Assembly (NCBI GenBank): GCA_963797835.1 | Contig: CAWCRN010000024.1 | Location: 124,001 to 188,000 of the forward strand | Direction: 5' to 3' | Length of the DNA stretch: 64,000 nt | From: JBDTSW01 sp963797835 | GTDB taxonomy: Bacteria; Actinomycetota; Thermoleophilia; Solirubrobacterales; 70-9 | The notes under the pieces: generated by a model | Databases searched by the model: none | What the model was told of the DNA's origin: nothing | The model's input: only the letters and a program-made list of their open reading frames with translations | In this document: positions 44,860 to 52,992 of the stretch, one piece after another | Numbering within the stretch: the first letter of the stretch is position 1 | How the letters are laid out: each line of letters starts with the position of its first letter | Program-made: the position numbers and the translations under genes

Positions 44860-44894
44860 GGCGCGTTTCTGGGCCATATGCCTAGAAATGCGCC
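44860..44894. repeat. dispersed palindrome, family A, copy 2
   Basis: A 35-nt near-palindrome centred on CATATG: GGCGCGTTTCTGGGCCATA pairs with ATGCCTAGAAATGCGCC. It matches the element at 19816-19858 at most core positions and, like it, lies between two convergent genes (31 bp after the RTX gene stop, 34 bp before the membrane-protein stop). Confidence 0.7.
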
Positions 44895-44928
44895 ACGCCG
44901 GCGGCCTGAGCGCCCTCGGCGCGGTGAG

Positions 44929-45342
44929 CTAGGGCGCAGTGGGAACGCCGGGGTCCCCGAACAGCAGGAACCAGATGGTGCAGATGATCGCCACGACGAT
45001 CGTGGCGGCGGCGGCGATGTCCTCGATCGAGTTCGTTTCGGCCGGGGCCACCTTGCGCTCGGCCGAGAGGCTTCGGTTCCACTCGTGGCGGACGGGGCCC
45101 TCGGTGGGGGAGAGGCGCTCGCGCGCCCAGGCGTAGACCGTCAGCAGGATCGAGTACGAGATCACGATCCCGAGCAGGGCGACGCCGAGTCCGGCCAGCG
45201 ACGGAGCAGTGCCGCCCTGGAGCTGCGAGCCGATCCAGATCCAGGCGAACGGGATGCCGGCGCCGAAGACGATCACGCCGACGATCGCCGCCGCCACGCG
45301 CAGGACCAGGAGGAACGGGCGAAGGGCTGCCACGGCGCTCAC
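44929..45342 (-). CDS. small membrane protein, function unknown
   Basis: A 137-residue protein with three predicted transmembrane helices (about residues 13-36, 47-70 and 110-128). A cytoplasmic or periplasmic loop between the second and third is rich in charged residues (WARERLSPTEGPVRHEWNRS). It starts at an ATG overlapping the stop of the upstream TetR gene by 4 bp, so the regulator and this protein share a transcript. I do not recognise the family. Confidence 0.7.
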   Translation of the reverse strand: MSAVAALRPFLLVLRVAAAIVGVIVFGAGIPFAWIWIGSQLQGGTAPSLAGLGVALLGIVISYSILLTVYAWARERLSPTEGPVRHEWNRSLSAERKVAPAETNSIEDIAAAATIVVAIICTIWFLLFGDPGVPTAP

Positions 45343-45986
45343 CCCACCGCCGCCTGACCTCCGGCCGCGATTCGGCCGAGCCGGGCCCCCAGCGTCTCCG
45401 GCGTCCAGCCCTCCTCGCTGAGGAGGGCCCGTGCGCCCGACTCGGCGAGGCCGACGGTGAGGTGGCCGAGGAGCCGGGCGGAGCGGTCGAGCTCGGCGTC
45501 TTCGCCGGCGCCGAGGAGCGGCCGGGCAAGCATCGCGACGGCCTCGATCTGGCGCTCGCGGCCGCGCTGGATGCGGCGGGCGACGGCCGCGTTGGCGCCC
45601 TCGCCGAGAAAGATCACGCGGTAGGCGCGGGGCGAGGCTTCGACGGCGCGAAGGAACGCCGTCAGCCCCTCGGTGAGCGCGCCCTCGAGGTCGCCCTCCG
45701 CCGCGGCGGGGAGCGCTGCTGCGATCTGGGCGAGAACCCGCTCCTCCTCGCGCTCGAGCAGCGCCTTGAACAGCTCGTCCTTGGACGGGTAGCAGGCGTA
45801 GATCACGGGCTTCGTGACCCCAACGGCCCGCGCCAGCGCATCCATGGACGTGCCCTCGTAGCCGTGCTCGAGGAAGAGCTCAAAGGCGGCGTCGAGCACC
45901 ACCGGGCGCCTCCGCTCGGGGCCGAGGTGGGCGGCGCGGGGGGCGGGTCCCTTGGTCTTGACGGCGGCTTCACCCATGGTCGACAT
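45339..45986 (-). CDS. TetR/AcrR family regulator
   Basis: A 215-residue repressor-type protein. The N-terminal helix-turn-helix is VLDAAFELFLEHGYEGTSMD through ARAVGVTKPVIYACYPSKDE, with the usual K/P-x-IY recognition helix. The C-terminal ligand domain is helical and unassigned. Start 45986 (or the in-frame ATG 45977). It diverges from the SCP2/acyl-CoA dehydrogenase operon, and the 45992-46028 dyad directly upstream is its probable operator. A similar site precedes the crotonase at 54330, so the ligand is plausibly an acyl-CoA. Confidence 0.88.
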   Translation of the reverse strand: MSTMGEAAVKTKGPAPRAAHLGPERRRPVVLDAAFELFLEHGYEGTSMDALARAVGVTKPVIYACYPSKDELFKALLEREEERVLAQIAAALPAAAEGDLEGALTEGLTAFLRAVEASPRAYRVIFLGEGANAAVARRIQRGRERQIEAVAMLARPLLGAGEDAELDRSARLLGHLTVGLAESGARALLSEEGWTPETLGARLGRIAAGGQAAVG

Positions 45987-45991
45987 CGTAA

Positions 45992-46028
45992 TCCTACTTA
46001 TGGTAGCGTTTTCCTACCCGAAGTAGGA
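45992..46028. promoter_or_regulatory. dyad operator between TetR and the SCP2/ACAD operon
   Basis: TCCTACTTATGGTAG (45992-46006) and CTACCCGAAGTAGGA (46014-46028) are inverted with two mismatches around a 7-nt centre. It overlaps the divergent promoter region. The word CTACTTATGG recurs at 54324-54333. Confidence 0.65.
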
Positions 46029-46050
46029 ACTGCCCTTCCAGGAGGCACTC

Positions 46051-46598
46051 ATGACCGCGACCACCGACGCCGCCGAGACCACCGACGCCGAGACCACCGA
46101 CGCCGCCGAGCCCGCCCGGAGCGAGGCCGCTCCCCCGCCGCCGACCTCGCCAACATCGACGCCGGCCAGCTCGCCTCGCTGGCCGCCGGCGCCACCGACG
46201 AGCAGCTCGCCGAGGGGATGTCCGACCCCGCCGCGCGCCAGTCGATCCTCGACGAGATCTTCCGCCGCATGGCCGAGCACCTCGATGCCGACAAGGCGAA
46301 GGGGACCGACGCGGTGCTTCTGTGGAAGATCACCGACAAGCCGGGCGGCGGTGAGGACACCTACGAGGTCACGCTGAAGGACGGCCAGGTGAGCGTCTCC
46401 CAGGAGCCCACCGCCGACCCGCGCGTGACGTTCATCGTCGGCCCGGCCGCGTTCCTGCGCCTGGTCTCGGGCGCCCAGCCCGGCCCGGTGCTGTTCATGG
46501 CCGGGAAGCTCAACATCGAGGGCGACCTGATGTTCGCGAGCCAGGTCGCGACGATGTTCAAGATCCCGCAGGCCGCATCCTCGGGCCCCGCCGCCTGA
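46051..46598 (+). CDS. SCP2 sterol-binding-domain protein, one frameshift
   Basis: ATG 46051 has GGAGG upstream. The first 28 residues are a low-complexity Thr/Asp/Ala repeat (MTATTDAAETTDAETTDAAE), then one C is missing from the C run 46132-46136. Restored, the chain continues AADLANIDAGQLASLAAGAT and an SCP2 domain with ILDEIFRRMAEHL, VLLWKITDKPGG, DPRVTFIVGPAAFLRLVSG and NIEGDLMFASQVATMFKIP. About 182 residues. Directly followed (TGATG) by an acyl-CoA dehydrogenase; the pair probably binds and oxidises an acyl or steroid-like CoA ester. Confidence 0.85.
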
Positions 46599-47869
46599 TG
46601 GCCGCGACCGACACCGCCGAGCAGCGGGTCGCCGCGGCGATGGCCGGGTCGGCCGACTCGAGCTTCTCGATGGAGCTCTCCCAGGACCAGCTCGACATCC
46701 GCGAGTGGGTCCACGGGTTCGCCGAAGGCGTGGTCCGCCCGGCCGCCGCGGAGTGGGACGAGCGCGAGGAGACGCCGTGGCCCGTGATCCAGGAGGCCGC
46801 CAAGATCGGCCTCTACGGGTTCGAGGGGCTGGCGCAGTTCTGGGCGGACCCCTCGGGGCTGACTCTCCCGATCGTGAACGAGGAGCTCTTCTGGGGCGAC
46901 GCCGGGATCGGGATGTCGATCTTCGGCACCTCGCTCGCCGTGGCCGCCGTCTTCGGCAACGGCACGCCCGACCAGCTCGCCGAGTGGGTCCCGCAGTGCT
47001 TCGGGACCCCCGAAGACGTGAAGGTCGCGGCGTTCTGCTCCTCGGAGCCCGACGCGGGCTCCGACGTCTCGGCGATCCGGACGACCGCCAAATACGACGA
47101 GGCCGCCGACGAGTGGGTGCTGAACGGCCAGAAGGCCTGGGCCACGAACGGAGGCATCGCCGACGTCCACGTGGTGATCGCCTCGGTCGATCGTGAGCTG
47201 GGGTCGCGCGGGCATGCCGCGTTCGTCGTGCCGCCCGGCACCAAGGGGCTCGAGCAGGGCGCCAAGGTCAAGAAGCACGGCATCCGCGCTTCGCACACCG
47301 CCGACGTCCACATCGCCGACTGCCGGATTCCCGGCTCGTGCCTGCTCGGAGGAAAGGAGAAGCTGGACGAGCGCCTCGCGAGGGTCCGGGAGGGCCAGAA
47401 GGCCAAGACGCAGGCCGCGATGCGGACGTTCGAGCTCTCCCGCCCCACGGTGGGGGCCCAGGCGCTGGGCATCGCCCGGGCCGCCTACGAGTACTCGCTC
47501 GAGTACGCGAAGGAGCGCGAGCAGTTCGGCCGGCCGATCATCGAGAACCAGGCGGTCGCGTTCACCCTCGCCGACATGGCGATGGAGATCGAGGCCGCCC
47601 GCATGCTTGTCTGGCATGCCTCATGGATGGGGCGTGCCGGCAAGGACTTCGACTCGGCCCAGGGCTCGATGTCGAAGCTGAAGGCCGGCGAGGTCGCCGT
47701 CTGGGTCACCGAACGCGCGATCCAGATCCTGGGCGGCAACGGCTACACCCGTGAGTTCCCCGTCGAGCGGATGGCCCGCGACGCGAAGATCTACACGATC
47801 TTCGAGGGCACCTCCGAGATCCAGCGCCTCGTGATCTCGCGGGCGATCTCCGGCGTCCACATCAAGTAG
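46598..47869 (+). CDS. acyl-CoA dehydrogenase
   Basis: A 423-residue FAD enzyme of beta-oxidation type, intact. Domain order is normal: helical N-terminus, beta domain with FCSSEPDAGSDVSAIRTTA and NGQKAWATNGGIA, and the C-terminal helical domain with REQFGRPIIENQAVAFTLAD, QILGGNGYTREFPVERM and IYTIFEGTSEIQRLVISRAI (FEGT being the catalytic-glutamate region). The N-terminal 25 residues (MAATDTAEQRVAAAMAGSAD) are extra. Translationally coupled to the SCP2 gene and governed by the upstream TetR dyad. Confidence 0.95.
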   Translation: MAATDTAEQRVAAAMAGSADSSFSMELSQDQLDIREWVHGFAEGVVRPAAAEWDEREETPWPVIQEAAKIGLYGFEGLAQFWADPSGLTLPIVNEELFWGDAGIGMSIFGTSLAVAAVFGNGTPDQLAEWVPQCFGTPEDVKVAAFCSSEPDAGSDVSAIRTTAKYDEAADEWVLNGQKAWATNGGIADVHVVIASVDRELGSRGHAAFVVPPGTKGLEQGAKVKKHGIRASHTADVHIADCRIPGSCLLGGKEKLDERLARVREGQKAKTQAAMRTFELSRPTVGAQALGIARAAYEYSLEYAKEREQFGRPIIENQAVAFTLADMAMEIEAARMLVWHASWMGRAGKDFDSAQGSMSKLKAGEVAVWVTERAIQILGGNGYTREFPVERMARDAKIYTIFEGTSEIQRLVISRAISGVHIK

Positions 47870-47979
47870 GGCGATCGCAATGAGCACCTCTGGGCCACGG
47901 CCGCTCGGCGCGTGCAACCGTTCGACCCGTCAGGGCCGAACGGGGCCGGTAGCCCGCAGCGGGCGTAGGCTCCACCCGG

Positions 47980-48444
47980 ATGACGGATATCCGAAAGCAG
48001 CTCTCCGACGCCGCCTCGGTGGTGACGCTGCCGGCGGCGCTCACGCGGAACGTGAGCCGCGCGACGGAGGCGATCATCGACATCCGCGACCAGCTCGTGA
48101 CGCTGGCCGACCTGCCGAGCGAGATCCTCGACCAGCTTCGCGCGATGCAGGAGCTGGCCGAGCAGATGAACACCACGGCGCAGGAGCTGCGCGCGATCGC
48201 CGAGCCGATGCTTCAGACCGCGCAGGGCATCCACGATTTGGCCCAGCCGATGCTCGAGACGGGCCAGGCCGCGACGAGGGCGGCCGAGCAGGCCCGCGAG
48301 TCGGTCGAGCGCACGAACCGGCTGATCGAGCAGTCGCTGGAGATCGCGGCCCCCATCCAGGGGATCACCGAGCGGGCGGTGAGCCTGCGCGACCGGCTTC
48401 GCGGTGGCGGTGCCCCGCCGCCGGAACCGCCGGCTACGGAGTGA
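47980..48444 (+). CDS. coiled-coil protein of unknown function
   Basis: A 154-residue protein that is almost entirely amphipathic helix, with heptad spacing through residues about 40-135 (LAEQMNTTAQELRAIAEPML and TNRLIEQSLEIAAPIQGITE), ending in a Gly/Pro tail. The N-terminus MTDIRKQLSDAASVVTLPAA may bind membranes or lipid. It resembles phasin-like or apolipoprotein-like helices in character but not by a diagnostic motif. Its 3' end overlaps the convergent soxR gene by 11 bp. Confidence 0.7.
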   Translation: MTDIRKQLSDAASVVTLPAALTRNVSRATEAIIDIRDQLVTLADLPSEILDQLRAMQELAEQMNTTAQELRAIAEPMLQTAQGIHDLAQPMLETGQAATRAAEQARESVERTNRLIEQSLEIAAPIQGITERAVSLRDRLRGGGAPPPEPPATE

Positions 48445-48901
48445 GCGGGCGGTCGCCGATCCAGTAGCGCGGCCCCGGGCCCAGCGTCTGGGCCCGATCG
48501 CCTGGATTCGCCAGCTTGCAGCGCTCCAGCGACAGGCACCCGCACCCGATGCACTCGGTGAGCCCCGCCTTGAGGCGCTCAAGCTCGGCTATCCGCTCGT
48601 CGATCCGGGCGCCCCACTTGCTCGACAGACGAGACCAGTCGCGTTTCGTGGGCGCCCGGTCCGGCGGCAGCTTGGCCAGCTCGCGGGCGATCTCCTCGAG
48701 CGTCAGGCCGACGCGCTGCGCGAAGACGATGAAGGCGATCCGCCGCAGCACCGAGCGCGGGTAGCGCCGGTGGCCGGACCCGGCCCGCTCGGACGTGATC
48801 AGCCCCCGCTCCTCGTAGAAGCGAAGGGCGGAGGCCGCGACGCCGCTCCGGCGCGCCACCTCGCCGATGGTCAGTTCCTCGGGGGGGTGGTCGGTGGGCA
48901 C
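48434..48901 (-). CDS. soxR: redox-sensitive MerR-family activator SoxR
   Basis: A 155-residue MerR regulator. The DNA-binding domain is LTIGEVARRSGVAASALRFY with EERGLITSERAGSGHRRYPR, followed by a dimerisation coiled coil. The [2Fe-2S] cluster motif CIGCGCLSLERC (Cys-x2-Cys-x-Cys-x5-Cys) is the SoxR signature, sensing redox-cycling compounds or superoxide. It is divergent from the DUF5519 gene, whose promoter carries a matching operator (48934-48951), so it most likely controls that gene and itself. Confidence 0.94.
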   Translation of the reverse strand: MPTDHPPEELTIGEVARRSGVAASALRFYEERGLITSERAGSGHRRYPRSVLRRIAFIVFAQRVGLTLEEIARELAKLPPDRAPTKRDWSRLSSKWGARIDERIAELERLKAGLTECIGCGCLSLERCKLANPGDRAQTLGPGPRYWIGDRPLTP

Positions 48902-48926
48902 GCCTCAAGAAAAGCACAATTCGGGC

Positions 48927-48957
48927 TTGACTTCAAGCTCACTTGAGCTTGTATGGT
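48927..48957 (+). promoter_or_regulatory. SoxR-type promoter with 19-bp spacer and dyad
   Basis: TTGACT (48927-48932), a 19-nt spacer and TATGGT (48952-48957), the over-long spacing typical of MerR-family targets. Within the spacer lies a perfect 8-bp inverted repeat CAAGCTCA-CT-TGAGCTTG (48934-48951). Confidence 0.8.
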
Positions 48958-48992
48958 GGCCGGGACGTTCCCAACGATCGAGGAGAAGCGCA

Positions 48993-49317
48993 ATGACCAA
49001 GACACAGACGGCGAGCGAGCGGATCACCGAGGAGGTCACCTCCTGGCCCGGCGTCGAGGCGGGGATCGGTCGAGCGTGGCGAGTACGGCTTCACCGTCGA
49101 CGGCCACCAGATCGGCCACCTCCACGGCGACCGCGTCGCCCACTTCGGCTTCCCGCGCGACGTCGGCCAGCGCCTCCGCGACGAGGGCCGGGTCGGCCCG
49201 CACCCGGTGAACCGCCACTCCCCGAAGATGGCGTCCCGCAGCATGGAGACCGACGACGACGTGACCGACGTGATCGCCCTGATGCGGCTGAACTACGACC
49301 GCGTTACAGCCGGCTGA
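48993..49317 (+). CDS. DUF5519/luciferase-domain protein, SoxR-controlled, one frameshift
   Basis: ATG 48993 follows GAGGAG. The first 24 residues (MTKTQTASERITEEVTSWPG) lead into an extra base near 49064; without it the chain reads GSVERGEYGFTVDGHQIGHL, HGDRVAHFGFPRDVGQRLRD and ends VIALMRLNYDRVTAG at 49317. This is the small domain annotated as 'luciferase' or DUF5519 in Pfam-type descriptions, despite unproven activity. About 107 residues. It is the only gene facing the SoxR promoter, so it may act in defence against redox-active metabolites. Its end overlaps the convergent WYL gene. Confidence 0.75.
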
Positions 49318-50271
49318 TCCCGCCCCGCGCGCCCGAGCCGCCGGCCCATCTCGCGCAGGTGCTCGGCCAGCTCGGGCGGCTCGTGGACGTCGAAGTCGAC
49401 GCCGAGCATGGCGACGCGAAGCGCGAGCCAGTCGAGGTTGTCGTCGCCGGCGCGGAACTCGCAGGTGCTGTCGTCGATCGCCTCGATCGTCCCCCAGGCT
49501 GACCGCGCCCGCTCACCGAGCGCATCCGCGGAGGCGTGGAGCGTCACCCGCGCCTCGTAGCGGTTGGGGGCCGCGGAGATGCGCTCAGCCACGTAGGCCG
49601 CCGCGTCCTTCGCCGGCAGGTCGCGTGCGGGGAAGCGAACGCCGGTCGATGCAGGCCTCGTGAGGCGGTCTACCCGAAACGTCCGCCAGTCCTCCCGGTC
49701 GCGGTCCCATGCCAGCAGGTACCAGCGACGACCGAGGTTGACCAGGGCGTGCGGCTCGACGTCCCGCCGGCTCTCGGCGCCGTCGCGCCCGCGGTACGCG
49801 AACCGGACGCGCTCACGGTCGCGGCAGGCGCCGGCGATCGTGGTGAGGCTCTGCGGATCGACGGCCGGGTTGGGGTCGGGTAGCGTCGTCGTGGCCGCGC
49901 TGAGCGCGTGGACGCGGCGGCGCAGCTTCGGCGGCAGCACCTGCTCCAGCTTCACCAGCGCGCGAACCGAGGTCTCCTCGATGCCGATGACCGAGGCGCG
50001 CGCCGCGGTCCTCAGGCCAACCGCGATCGCGATCGCCTCGTCGTCGTCGAGGAGCAGCGGGGGCATCGCCGTCCCCGCGCGAAGCGCGTAGCCGCCGTCG
50101 ATGCCCCGTCCGCGACTCGACCGGGTAGCCCAGCTCGCGGAGCCGCTCGACGTCACGGCGGACGGTGCGCTCCGACACCTCGAGCCGCCCGGCGAGCTCC
50201 GAGCCCGGCCAGTGCCGCCTTGCCTGGAGCAGGGAGAGCAGGGTGAGCAGGCGCCCGGAGGTCTCCGTCAT
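49293..50271 (-). CDS. HTH and WYL-domain transcriptional regulator, one frameshift
   Basis: N-terminal HTH_11-type helix-turn-helix (LLTLLSLLQARRHWPGSELA, then VSERTVRRDVERLRELGYPV) from ATG 50271. One extra C near 50107 shifts the frame; corrected, the chain reads SRTGIDGGYALRAGTAMPPL and continues into the WYL domain (ALVNLGRRWYLLAWDRDRED) and a C-terminal WCX extension (ARVTLHASADALGERARSAW). Total about 325 residues. Such regulators sense ligands or DNA damage through the WYL pocket. Divergent from the VOC gene at 50367, its likely target. The stop overlaps the convergent DUF5519 gene. Confidence 0.88.
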
Positions 50272-50366
50272 GGGCTTCGAATACTGCCCGGCATTGAGGA
50301 CAGATACTGACCTAAATGGCCTCTAGGGTGCTTCGGGCGAGAACCACCGACGAAAGGGAGCAAGAG

Positions 50367-51233
50367 ATGCTTGACAGAGACGGATACCCGGCGGGCGTAC
50401 CGTGCTGGGTCGACACCGAACAGCCGGACCCGGAGGCCGCGGCGGCCTTCTACGGAGGCCTCTTCGGATGGGAGTTCGACGACCGCACGGCGCCGGGCTC
50501 ACCCCAGCGCTACCTCGTCGGCCAGATCGGGGGCCGCGACGTTGCCGGGATCGGCTCCCAGCCCGAGGGAGCGCCCCCGACGCCGGCCTGGAACACATAC
50601 GTCGGTGTGGATGACGCCGACCAGGCCGCCGCCAAGACGGCCGAGGCCGGCGGCAGCGTCCTGATGGAGCCGTTCGACGTCCCGGGCGCCGGCCGCATGG
50701 CGGTGCTCGCGGATCCGTCCGGCGCCGCCTGGCGCGTCTGGCAGGCCGGGGAGTTCAGCGGAGCGCAGGCCGTCAACGAGCCGGGCACGTGGAACTTCAG
50801 CGACCTGCGGACCCGCGACGCCGACGGCGCCAAGGCCTTCTACGGCCGGGTCCTCGGGTGGGAGGTAAGCGGCCTCGACGGGGACGGCGGCGACTCCGGC
50901 GGCTTCTGGCGCAGACCCGGGTACGGCGACTTCCTCGCCGAGCGGGATCCGGACATCCGCGAGCGCATGGCGGACGTCCAGGCGCCCGAGGGCTTCGAGG
51001 ACGCGGTCGCGTGGCTCGTCTCGATGACGAGCGACCAGTACCCCGACGCCACCCCGCCCCACTGGGGCATCACCTTCGCCGTCGACGACGCCGACGCGAT
51101 CGCCGATAAGGCCACCGAGCTGGGCGGCAAGGTCCTGGTGCCGCCGATGGACGCCCCGTGGGTCCGGATGACCGTCATCACCGATCCCCAGGGAGCGACG
51201 TTCACGGCGAGCAAGTTCGTCCCGCCGGAGTAG
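50367..51233 (+). CDS. VOC-superfamily protein with two glyoxalase-like domains
   Basis: A 288-residue protein from ATG 50367 (RBS AAAGGGAG), made of two tandem glyoxalase/bleomycin-resistance modules: residues about 8-122 (VPCWVDTEQPDPEAAAAFYG through RMAVLADPSGAAWRVWQAG) and 135-286 (FSDLRTRDADGAKAFYGRVL through MTVITDPQGATFTASKF). Each has the paired beta-alpha-beta-beta-beta units of this fold. Similar two-domain proteins in actinobacteria are linked to hydroxylase or resistance functions, but no substrate can be given. Probably under the divergent WYL regulator. Confidence 0.88.
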   Translation: MLDRDGYPAGVPCWVDTEQPDPEAAAAFYGGLFGWEFDDRTAPGSPQRYLVGQIGGRDVAGIGSQPEGAPPTPAWNTYVGVDDADQAAAKTAEAGGSVLMEPFDVPGAGRMAVLADPSGAAWRVWQAGEFSGAQAVNEPGTWNFSDLRTRDADGAKAFYGRVLGWEVSGLDGDGGDSGGFWRRPGYGDFLAERDPDIRERMADVQAPEGFEDAVAWLVSMTSDQYPDATPPHWGITFAVDDADAIADKATELGGKVLVPPMDAPWVRMTVITDPQGATFTASKFVPPE

Positions 51234-51349
51234 GGCTCAGGCAGTCCGGCTACCGAGAAATGGCCCCCAGGATGTCGATCTGAGGCCGAGCCGTTCGTCT
51301 GTAGGGTGAACGCGGCGATCAGCGCTGCGCGAGACCCAGGAGGTTCCCC

Positions 51350-51751
51350 ATGAGGTACATGCTGATCATCGTCGGCCCCGAGGGCGACGAGCAGGACCAG
51401 AGGAGTCCGGAGGAGATTCGGGAGGCGATGGGCGCCTGGAGCGACTACAGCAACGCCCTCTCCGAGGCCGGCGCGTTCATCGCCGGCGAGGGCCTTCAGC
51501 CCAGCGGCACCGCGACGACGGTGACGCGAACCGAGGATGACGAGCGCATCGTCAGCGACGGCCCCTTCGCCGAGACCAAGGAGCAGGTGGGCGGCTTCTA
51601 CCTGATCGAGTGCGCCAACCTGGACGAGGCGCTCGAGTGGACGAAGAAGATCCCCGTGAGCCCCGGCAACAGCGTCGAGGTCCGGCCGGTGATGGACTTC
51701 TCCGAGTCCGGATACGAGGACCCGAGCGAGGCGAAGGCCACGGCGTCTTAG
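51350..51751 (+). CDS. YCII-related DGPF-domain protein
   Basis: A 133-residue protein starting MRYMLIIVGPEGDEQDQR after a AGGAGGTT site. It carries the signature DGPFAETKEQVGGFYLIECA, the DGPF motif after which the family is named. The fold is ferredoxin-like, as in YciI. Members are commonly encoded next to ECF42 sigma factors, and one follows here, so the two are expected to be functionally tied. Confidence 0.93.
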   Translation: MRYMLIIVGPEGDEQDQRSPEEIREAMGAWSDYSNALSEAGAFIAGEGLQPSGTATTVTRTEDDERIVSDGPFAETKEQVGGFYLIECANLDEALEWTKKIPVSPGNSVEVRPVMDFSESGYEDPSEAKATAS

Positions 51752-52992
51752 ACGCGAGCGCGGAGGACATCGGCCGCCTGTTCCGGCGTGAGTCGGGGCG
51801 GGCGGTCGCGACTCTGATCCGCGTCCTCGGCGACTTCGACCTTGCCGAGGAGGCGGTTCAGGACGCGTTCGTGAGGGCTCTGGAGCGCTGGCCCGCGGAC
51901 GGCGTACCCGATGACCCGGCCGCGTGGATCATCCGGGTCGGGCGAAACCGCGCGATCGACCGCCTGCGCCGTGAGCAGACTTTCGCCGAGAAGCGCAGGC
52001 TGATCGAGCCGCTGGAACGTCCACCCGCCGACGAGACGGAGGCGGCCGTGATCGAGGCCGAGCAGCTCCCCGACGACCGGCTGAGGCTGATCTTCACCGC
52101 CTGCCACCCTGCGCTGGCGATCGAAGCGCGGGTGGCGCTCACTCTGCGGACGCTCGGCGGGTTGACGACGGCCGAGATCGCGCGGGCCCTCCTCACCACG
52201 GAGAGCACGATGGCCCAGCGCCTCGTCCGCGCCAAGCGGAAGATCCGCGACGCGGCGATCCCGTACGAGGTCCCGCCCCGGGAGGCGCTTGGTGAACGCG
52301 GGCCGGCGGTGCTCGCGACCCTGTACCTGATCTTCAACGAGGGCTACGCGGCGACCGGCCCGGACGAGCTGATCCGCCAGGAGCTCTGCGCTGAGGCGAT
52401 CCGCCTCGCTCGGGTGCTGGACGAGGTGATGCCGGAGGAGCCAGAGGTACAGGGCCTGCTCGCCCTGATGCTCCTGCACGACGCCCGTCGCGAGGGCCGC
52501 ACCGACGAGCGCGGCGAGATCGTCCTGCTGGCCCAGCAGGACCGCTCGCTCTGGGACCGCGAGCAGATCGCGGAGGGGGTTCGCCTCATGCACAAGGCCC
52601 TCGGCCCGGCCCGTACACAGGCCCCTGGCCCCTACGCGCTACAGGCGGCGATCGCTTCGGAACACGCGAGCGCGCCGACCGCGATCGAGACCAACTGGAC
52701 GCGGATCCGCCACCTCTACGACTGGCTGTTACTCGTGGATCCCTCGCCGGTCATCGCCCTCAACCGGGCCGTCGCCGTCGCGATGGCGGAATCGCCAGAG
52801 CGCGGCCTGGCCATGATCGGCGCGATAGAGGGCCTCGACTCCTATTTGCACTACCACTCGGCCCGCGGCGACCTGCTGGAGCGCGCCGGCCGCCGGCCCG
52901 AGGCGCGAGCGGCGTTCGCCCGCGCGCTCGAGCTGGCGACCAGCCCGGTCGAGCGCTCGTTCCTGGAGCGGCGACTCGCCGCGCTCCGGTGA
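51637..52992 (+). CDS. ECF42-type sigma factor with C-terminal TPR-like domain
   Basis: Sigma region 2 (ESGRAVATLIRVLGDFDLAE, VQDAFVRALERWPADG, WIIRVGRNRAIDRLRRE) and region 4 (LTLRTLGGLTTAEIARALLT) are followed by a DUF6596 domain (LYLIFNEGYAATGPDELIRQ) and TPR-like helices to the end. This layout and the adjacent DGPF gene define the ECF42 group. The start is uncertain: homology begins about 51763, but the nearest in-frame GTG is 51637, inside the DGPF gene, and no ATG is available. A mis-sequenced start or overlapping translation are both possible. Confidence 0.88.
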   Translation: MDEEDPREPRQQRRGPAGDGLLRVRIRGPERGEGHGVLDASAEDIGRLFRRESGRAVATLIRVLGDFDLAEEAVQDAFVRALERWPADGVPDDPAAWIIRVGRNRAIDRLRREQTFAEKRRLIEPLERPPADETEAAVIEAEQLPDDRLRLIFTACHPALAIEARVALTLRTLGGLTTAEIARALLTTESTMAQRLVRAKRKIRDAAIPYEVPPREALGERGPAVLATLYLIFNEGYAATGPDELIRQELCAEAIRLARVLDEVMPEEPEVQGLLALMLLHDARREGRTDERGEIVLLAQQDRSLWDREQIAEGVRLMHKALGPARTQAPGPYALQAAIASEHASAPTAIETNWTRIRHLYDWLLLVDPSPVIALNRAVAVAMAESPERGLAMIGAIEGLDSYLHYHSARGDLLERAGRRPEARAAFARALELATSPVERSFLERRLAALR

